This document shows, in pieces, positions 5,065 through 8,302 of a stretch of DNA of 8,302 bases. Below the pieces are notes generated by a model. It worked only from the letters and a program-made list of their open reading frames with translations. It was not told the DNA's origin and ran no database searches. Source of the stretch: CAZMSQ01 sp964569025 (GTDB taxonomy: Bacteria; Bacteroidota; Bacteroidia; Chitinophagales; Saprospiraceae); NCBI GenBank assembly GCA_964569025.1, contig CAZMSQ010000069.1, positions 1-8,302 on the forward strand. Reading direction: 5' to 3'. The translations under genes were made by a program, and so were the position numbers. The number at the start of each line of letters is the position of its first letter. Positions within the stretch are counted from its first letter, which is position 1.

Positions 5065-5421
5065 TCAAGCTGAAAAAGAGGTGCCACACCCACAGGTATC
5101 TGTCGCATTCGGATTATTGAAAATAAACCCGCGATTATCCAAGCCATCGAGCCAATCGATTTCCATTCCGATGAGATAAATACCGTGAGATTTTTGCATA
5201 ACCACTTGCATGTCATTGATCTGGTAGACCTGATCATTCTCCTTTCTCTCATCAAAGCCGAGTACGTACGAAAACCCGGAGCACCCACCCCCCTTCACGC
5301 CAATGCGGAGGGCGTAGTCATCGGGAATATTTTCTGATTGGCGGATGTCACGCAATTCTCTGATAGCGCGCTCGGTAATCGTGATTGGCAGCGTTTTCGG
5401 TTCTTTTTCCTGTGTATGCAT
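5065..5421 (-). CDS. A-type iron-sulfur cluster carrier (HesB/IscA/SufA/ErpA family)
   Basis: The 118-residue product is a complete A-type carrier that receives [Fe-S] clusters from a scaffold and passes them to apo-enzymes in the cytoplasm. The three cluster ligands are in place: Cys47 in KGGGCSGFSY and Cys110/Cys112 in TDTCGCGTSF. Other family marks are ITERAIRELRDI near the N terminus, LIGMEIDWLDGL and GFIFNNPNAT. It cannot be assigned to IscA, SufA or ErpA by sequence alone, and no suf or isc genes are visible in the window. It is transcribed towards the rhomboid gene, and the two stops abut with no terminator between them. A TATTTTTG box (5447-5454, minus strand) upstream is a candidate promoter element. 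Confidence 0.95.
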   Translation of the reverse strand: MHTQEKEPKTLPITITERAIRELRDIRQSENIPDDYALRIGVKGGGCSGFSYVLGFDERKENDQVYQINDMQVVMQKSHGIYLIGMEIDWLDGLDNRGFIFNNPNATDTCGCGTSFSA

Positions 5422-5446
5422 CGTGTTATTTTCAAATGTGTCTTAT

Positions 5447-5454
5447 CAAAAATA
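5447..5454 (-). promoter_or_regulatory. Candidate -7 element for the iron-sulfur carrier gene
   Basis: Read on the minus strand, TATTTTTG matches the Bacteroidota -7 consensus TAnnTTTG at every defined position and lies 25 bases before the ATG at 5421. No TTTG is found at the proper -33 distance (the bases there read GTTA or TTAT), so the promoter would be weak or need an activator. Just upstream, AAAACCA (5459-5465) and TGGTTTT (5489-5495) form a 7-bp inverted repeat that could be an operator. Confidence 0.35.
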
Positions 5455-5642
5455 CATCAAAACCACTGGATTCATAACCTTTCATCAATGGTTTTGGATT
5501 AAAACTCAGTGAGGAGAATTGATGGTCATGATAATAACACAAAATGCGTCGGTCATGTTTCCACCATTTCCTACCTTTAGAGGTCTGAGAATTGCAGGTC
5601 CGGTGGCCATAACAGGGTATTGCTGGAATAAACGATTGAAGC

Positions 5643-6983
5643 ATGTCGAATAAAACGCTGTTTTTCTGGTCTCTCACCGTGGCCATGGCCGGGCTATTAT
5701 TTGGGTTTGATACGGTGGTTATTTCAGGGGCTGATCTGGCTTTGCAAGATTTATGGGACCGTGGTGAGTTGTTTCACGGGGTTGTAATTATGTCGTCGGC
5801 TTTGTGGGGTACCGTTGTGGGGGCTGTATTCGGCAGTGTGCCATCAGACCGATTTGGCCGAAAGCCGACTCTTTTGTTCATTGGTGTCTTGTATACGCTG
5901 TCTGCGGTGGGCTGTGCGATTGCTGCAGACCCATGGTCTTTTGCTGCATTCCGTTTTTTGGGCGGACTTGGGGTCGGTGCATCAACGGTAGCTGCACCGG
6001 CCTACATATCAGAGATTGCCCCTGCGAATAGCCGCGGGCGGCTGGTGGCCTTGTACCAGTTCAATATCGTGCTTGGCATTCTTGTGGCTTTTCTATCCAA
6101 CTTCTTTATAGACGCTGTGATTGACAGCCCGGATGCCTGGCGGTGGATGCTCGGTGTAGAGGCATTCCCCGCTGCCATTTATACCCTCCTCGTATTGAGT
6201 GTGCCTGAAAGCCCACGTTGGCTTGCCATTCAATCAGGAAAAACTGAGAAGGCCTTTTCGATTCTGAAATCCATTATGCCTGCCGGTGAGGCAGAGGCGG
6301 AACTGGGGGGCATTCTGGCCCGCAGAGGAGATGAGAATGCTGGCCGAATGTCTATCTGGCAGCCGAGGTTTCGGCGCCCCTTGATACTGGCCTTTTTGAT
6401 TGCCATGTTCAATCAGTTTTCTGGCATCAATGCGTTTTTGTACTACGCCCCGCGAATTTTTGAATCGGCAGGGCTCGATTCGGGTTCAGCTCTCTTAAGC
6501 AGTGTAGGGATTGGACTGACCAACCTTGTTTTCACTCTGGTCGGAATGAGTCTGATTGACCGGTTCGGACGCAGGCAGTTGATGTTTATTGGCTCTGCGG
6601 GGTATATCGTCTCGCTTTCTATGGTTTCCATGGCCTTTTTCCTTGGGTGGAAGGGGTTGACTGTGCCCGGGTTCTTTTTCTTGTTTATCGCCTCCCACGC
6701 GATTGGTCAAGGTACGGTCATCTGGGTATTCATCTCGGAGATATTCCCCACCCAGCTGCGGGCTTCGGGGCAGGCATTCGGGAGTTCGACCCATTGGGTG
6801 CTGGCAGCTGCTATTCCTTCGATGGTGCCGGTCTTGTTCAGCAGCATTGGGCCAGCTACCGTATTTGCATGCTTTGCTGGCATGATGGTGCTGCAGTTGT
6901 TGTTTGTATTCCGGATGATGCCCGAGACCAAGGCCATCCCTCTCGAGGTGCTAGGCGATTCCATCTCAAAACACAACAAATGA
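5643..6983 (+). CDS. Sugar-porter-type MFS transporter
   Basis: The 446-residue product is a complete major facilitator protein of the sugar porter family (XylE/GlcP-like), expected to bring a monosaccharide across the cytoplasmic membrane, usually with H+. Signature segments in order are FGFDTVVISGA (20-30) in helix 1, SDRFGRK (68-74) between helices 2 and 3, RFLGGLGVGA...SEIAPANSRGRL (104-134), PESPRWL (188-194) before the central loop, QFSGINAFLYYAP (258-270) in helix 7 for sugar binding, DRFGRR (306-311), SEIFPTQLRASGQ (365-377) and PETK (427-430). Twelve membrane helices fit the length. Gln-258 and the GIN motif support sugar transport; the particular sugar cannot be told. The start codon follows AACGATTGAA by two bases. 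It is divergent from the iron-sulfur gene across a 221-base spacer. A TACCTTTA box at 5572-5579 might be a -7 element, but it lacks a -33 partner. No sugar-metabolism gene adjoins it. Confidence 0.93.
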   Translation: MSNKTLFFWSLTVAMAGLLFGFDTVVISGADLALQDLWDRGELFHGVVIMSSALWGTVVGAVFGSVPSDRFGRKPTLLFIGVLYTLSAVGCAIAADPWSFAAFRFLGGLGVGASTVAAPAYISEIAPANSRGRLVALYQFNIVLGILVAFLSNFFIDAVIDSPDAWRWMLGVEAFPAAIYTLLVLSVPESPRWLAIQSGKTEKAFSILKSIMPAGEAEAELGGILARRGDENAGRMSIWQPRFRRPLILAFLIAMFNQFSGINAFLYYAPRIFESAGLDSGSALLSSVGIGLTNLVFTLVGMSLIDRFGRRQLMFIGSAGYIVSLSMVSMAFFLGWKGLTVPGFFFLFIASHAIGQGTVIWVFISEIFPTQLRASGQAFGSSTHWVLAAAIPSMVPVLFSSIGPATVFACFAGMMVLQLLFVFRMMPETKAIPLEVLGDSISKHNK

Positions 6984-7049
6984 GTGCCATGGGTCATTTT
7001 TCGTCATTCTCCATTAGAACAACCACCTTTCCATTAAAACCACACTACA

Positions 7050-7583
7050 ATGTCAGAACTGACAGAACTCCTGATTGACATTCTGAAATTCACTGTTCCC
7101 GGATTCATTGTCTACCTCGTTGTGCGAACCATGCTTCGCGAACATTTTGCCAATGAGCGAGCCCGGGGAGCGGCAGCACTGCGGCAACAGGGCCGGGAAA
7201 CGACCTTGAAGCTTCGGTTTCAGGCATATGAGCGCCTCACGCTGCTCTGCCAACGGATTCACATCTCCGGGCTGATGCTTCGCATCTATCAGGACGGGAT
7301 GACGGCACAGTCATTACGCGCTTCTTTATTTCTTGCCATTCAGCAGGAGTTTGAGCACAATGTCACCCAGCAGGTCTATGTATCTGACCAATTGTGGCAA
7401 ATCATCCAGCTTGCGCGAAACCAGCTCATTGCCCATATCGATCAAGTTGCCGAGCAGTTTGCTGCCGGCGATCCGGCCGCTCCGTTTAAGAAAGCCCTCC
7501 TGGTCCATGTGGCCGGACTTACAGACGATCCTGTGGACAAGGCACTGCTTGCCATTAAACGCGAAGCGGCGAATTACCTGTAA
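7050..7583 (+). CDS. DUF7935-type membrane-anchored protein, function unknown
   Basis: The 177-residue product has one N-terminal hydrophobic helix (about 8-27, TVPGFIVYLVVRTML in its second half) and a long, mainly helical soluble part. The conserved elements LRFQAYERLTLLCQRI (55-70) and EFEHNVTQQVYVSDQLW (100-116) match my recollection of a Bacteroidota-only family annotated DUF7935. The N terminus is probably outside and the helical domain inside the cell, since basic residues follow the membrane segment. No catalytic motif is visible. It begins 66 bases after the transporter, with no clear promoter or terminator between, so co-transcription is possible but not shown. Confidence 0.72.
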   Translation: MSELTELLIDILKFTVPGFIVYLVVRTMLREHFANERARGAAALRQQGRETTLKLRFQAYERLTLLCQRIHISGLMLRIYQDGMTAQSLRASLFLAIQQEFEHNVTQQVYVSDQLWQIIQLARNQLIAHIDQVAEQFAAGDPAAPFKKALLVHVAGLTDDPVDKALLAIKREAANYL

Positions 7584-7683
7584 GCGCAAGCCATACCTAT
7601 GCATCAATCGCAAACAACCATATATGGCCACCACATTCAATCCTGACCAAATTGGCGGGCACTCCGGACAGAAGCCACTCCGA

Positions 7684-8302
7684 ATGAACGCATCTGCATT
7701 CAAGTGGTCAATCGCGGTCTTTTTGGCAGCGGTACTCCTCGTGTCCTGCAGCCCCGCACCGCTTCGGCTGGCCGACACCGACTGGCAGCTGTACCGGATG
7801 CGCGACACACTGCGCTCCGAACAATCGGTCGAGACCATCATTGAGCCGTACCGAACCGTTTTGGCGGCTGAAATGGAGGAAGTCATCGGGCAAGCGAGCG
7901 TTTCAATGACCAGGGGGCAGCCCGAGTCAACGCTCGGAAATTTCATGGCCGATTTGATGATGGCCATGTCTCCGGCTTATTTCGATGAGCCGGCAGATCT
8001 GGCTGTCCACAATCCCGGGGGGCTCCGAATTCCCGAGATTTCAGCAGGGGCAGTGCGGGTTTCTGATGTCTACCAGTTGATGCCATTTGACAACACGCTT
8101 GTCATGATGACGATGCGTGGCAATGAGCTGGTGCCCTTGTTTGAAAGGATGGCAGCCTCCGGCGGATGGCCTTTGAGCAAGGAGGTCAGCTTTCAGATCA
8201 GGGATGGAAAGCCAGAGAACGTCGTTGTATCTGGACAGCCCATAGATTTGGAACGCGTCTATCGGGTTGTGATGCCCGATTATGTGGCAAACGGGGGGAG
8301 CA
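7684..8302 (+). CDS. 5'-nucleotidase C-terminal-domain lipoprotein (3' truncated)
   Basis: The frame is open to the window end. From the ATG at 7684 the product begins with a lipoprotein signal: basic start, hydrophobic stretch AVFLAAVLLV, and lipobox LVSC with the acylated Cys at residue 22. An in-frame ATG at 7624 would put 20 polar residues before the signal, so the downstream start is preferred. The mature part contains the marks of the UshA/5'-nucleotidase C-terminal domain, which binds the nucleotide base: STLGNFMADLM, HNPGGLR, GAVRVSDVYQLMPFDNTLV, MRGNEL and YRVVMPDYVANGG. The metallophosphatase domain that carries the metal site in UshA is absent from the N terminus. In Bacteroidota the two halves are often separate neighbouring genes, so a metallophosphatase gene is expected just beyond the window. 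It is likely an outer-membrane or periplasmic lipoprotein in nucleotide salvage. Confidence 0.88.
   Translation, partial: MNASAFKWSIAVFLAAVLLVSCSPAPLRLADTDWQLYRMRDTLRSEQSVETIIEPYRTVLAAEMEEVIGQASVSMTRGQPESTLGNFMADLMMAMSPAYFDEPADLAVHNPGGLRIPEISAGAVRVSDVYQLMPFDNTLVMMTMRGNELVPLFERMAASGGWPLSKEVSFQIRDGKPENVVVSGQPIDLERVYRVVMPDYVANGGS

Noticed and set aside
5040..5090. Bidirectional terminator between the rhomboid and iron-sulfur genes
   Set aside because: Only a weak CCTCT/AGAGG pairing with a 16-base loop is present and no T tract follows on either strand.
7326..7967. 213-residue minus-strand ORF
   Set aside because: It overlaps the DUF7935-type gene and the 5'-nucleotidase-domain lipoprotein, both with clear conserved motifs on the plus strand.

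Overview
The window looks like a piece of a Bacteroidota or Balneolota/Rhodothermota-type chromosome. This rests on family recognition, not on a search. The clues are a DUF7935-type membrane protein, a 5'-nucleotidase C-terminal domain encoded as a separate lipoprotein, a toxin-antitoxin pair whose antitoxin starts MNLQ..., weak or absent Shine-Dalgarno sequences, and one promoter-like TTTG-N20-TATTTTTA close to the Bacteroidota TTTG / TAnnTTTG signal.

Left part (1 to about 2235) is a mosaic accessory region. It opens with the 3' end of a gene whose product ends in a winged helix-turn-helix of the AlbA/ATP-binding regulator type, closed by a perfect 13-bp-stem terminator. Next come short inverted repeats and a very GC-rich (about 65-75 %), hairpin-dense block with no convincing protein. 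A minus-strand RelE/ParE-type toxin-antitoxin operon follows, with its genes overlapping by one base. Divergent from it is a C-terminal remnant of an XRE-like regulator. About 700 bases of AT-richer DNA then hold only doubtful ORFs plus a minus-strand terminator.

Right part (about 2156 to the end) looks like ordinary chromosome. A promoter-like signal precedes a tight plus-strand run: a SWIM zinc-finger protein, rlmH (23S rRNA pseudouridine-1915 methyltransferase) two bases later, and a rhomboid-family intramembrane protease 25 bases after that. A convergent A-type iron-sulfur carrier gene meets the rhomboid gene at a shared TGATCA that supplies both stop codons. Divergent from the carrier is a 12-helix sugar-porter-type MFS transporter, followed by a DUF7935-type protein and the start of a 5'-nucleotidase C-terminal-domain lipoprotein cut off by the window end.

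No clear new multi-gene system is visible. The least explained item is the GC-rich structured block just downstream of the toxin gene (about 500-824), including a palindrome of more than 60 bases and two competing hairpins.
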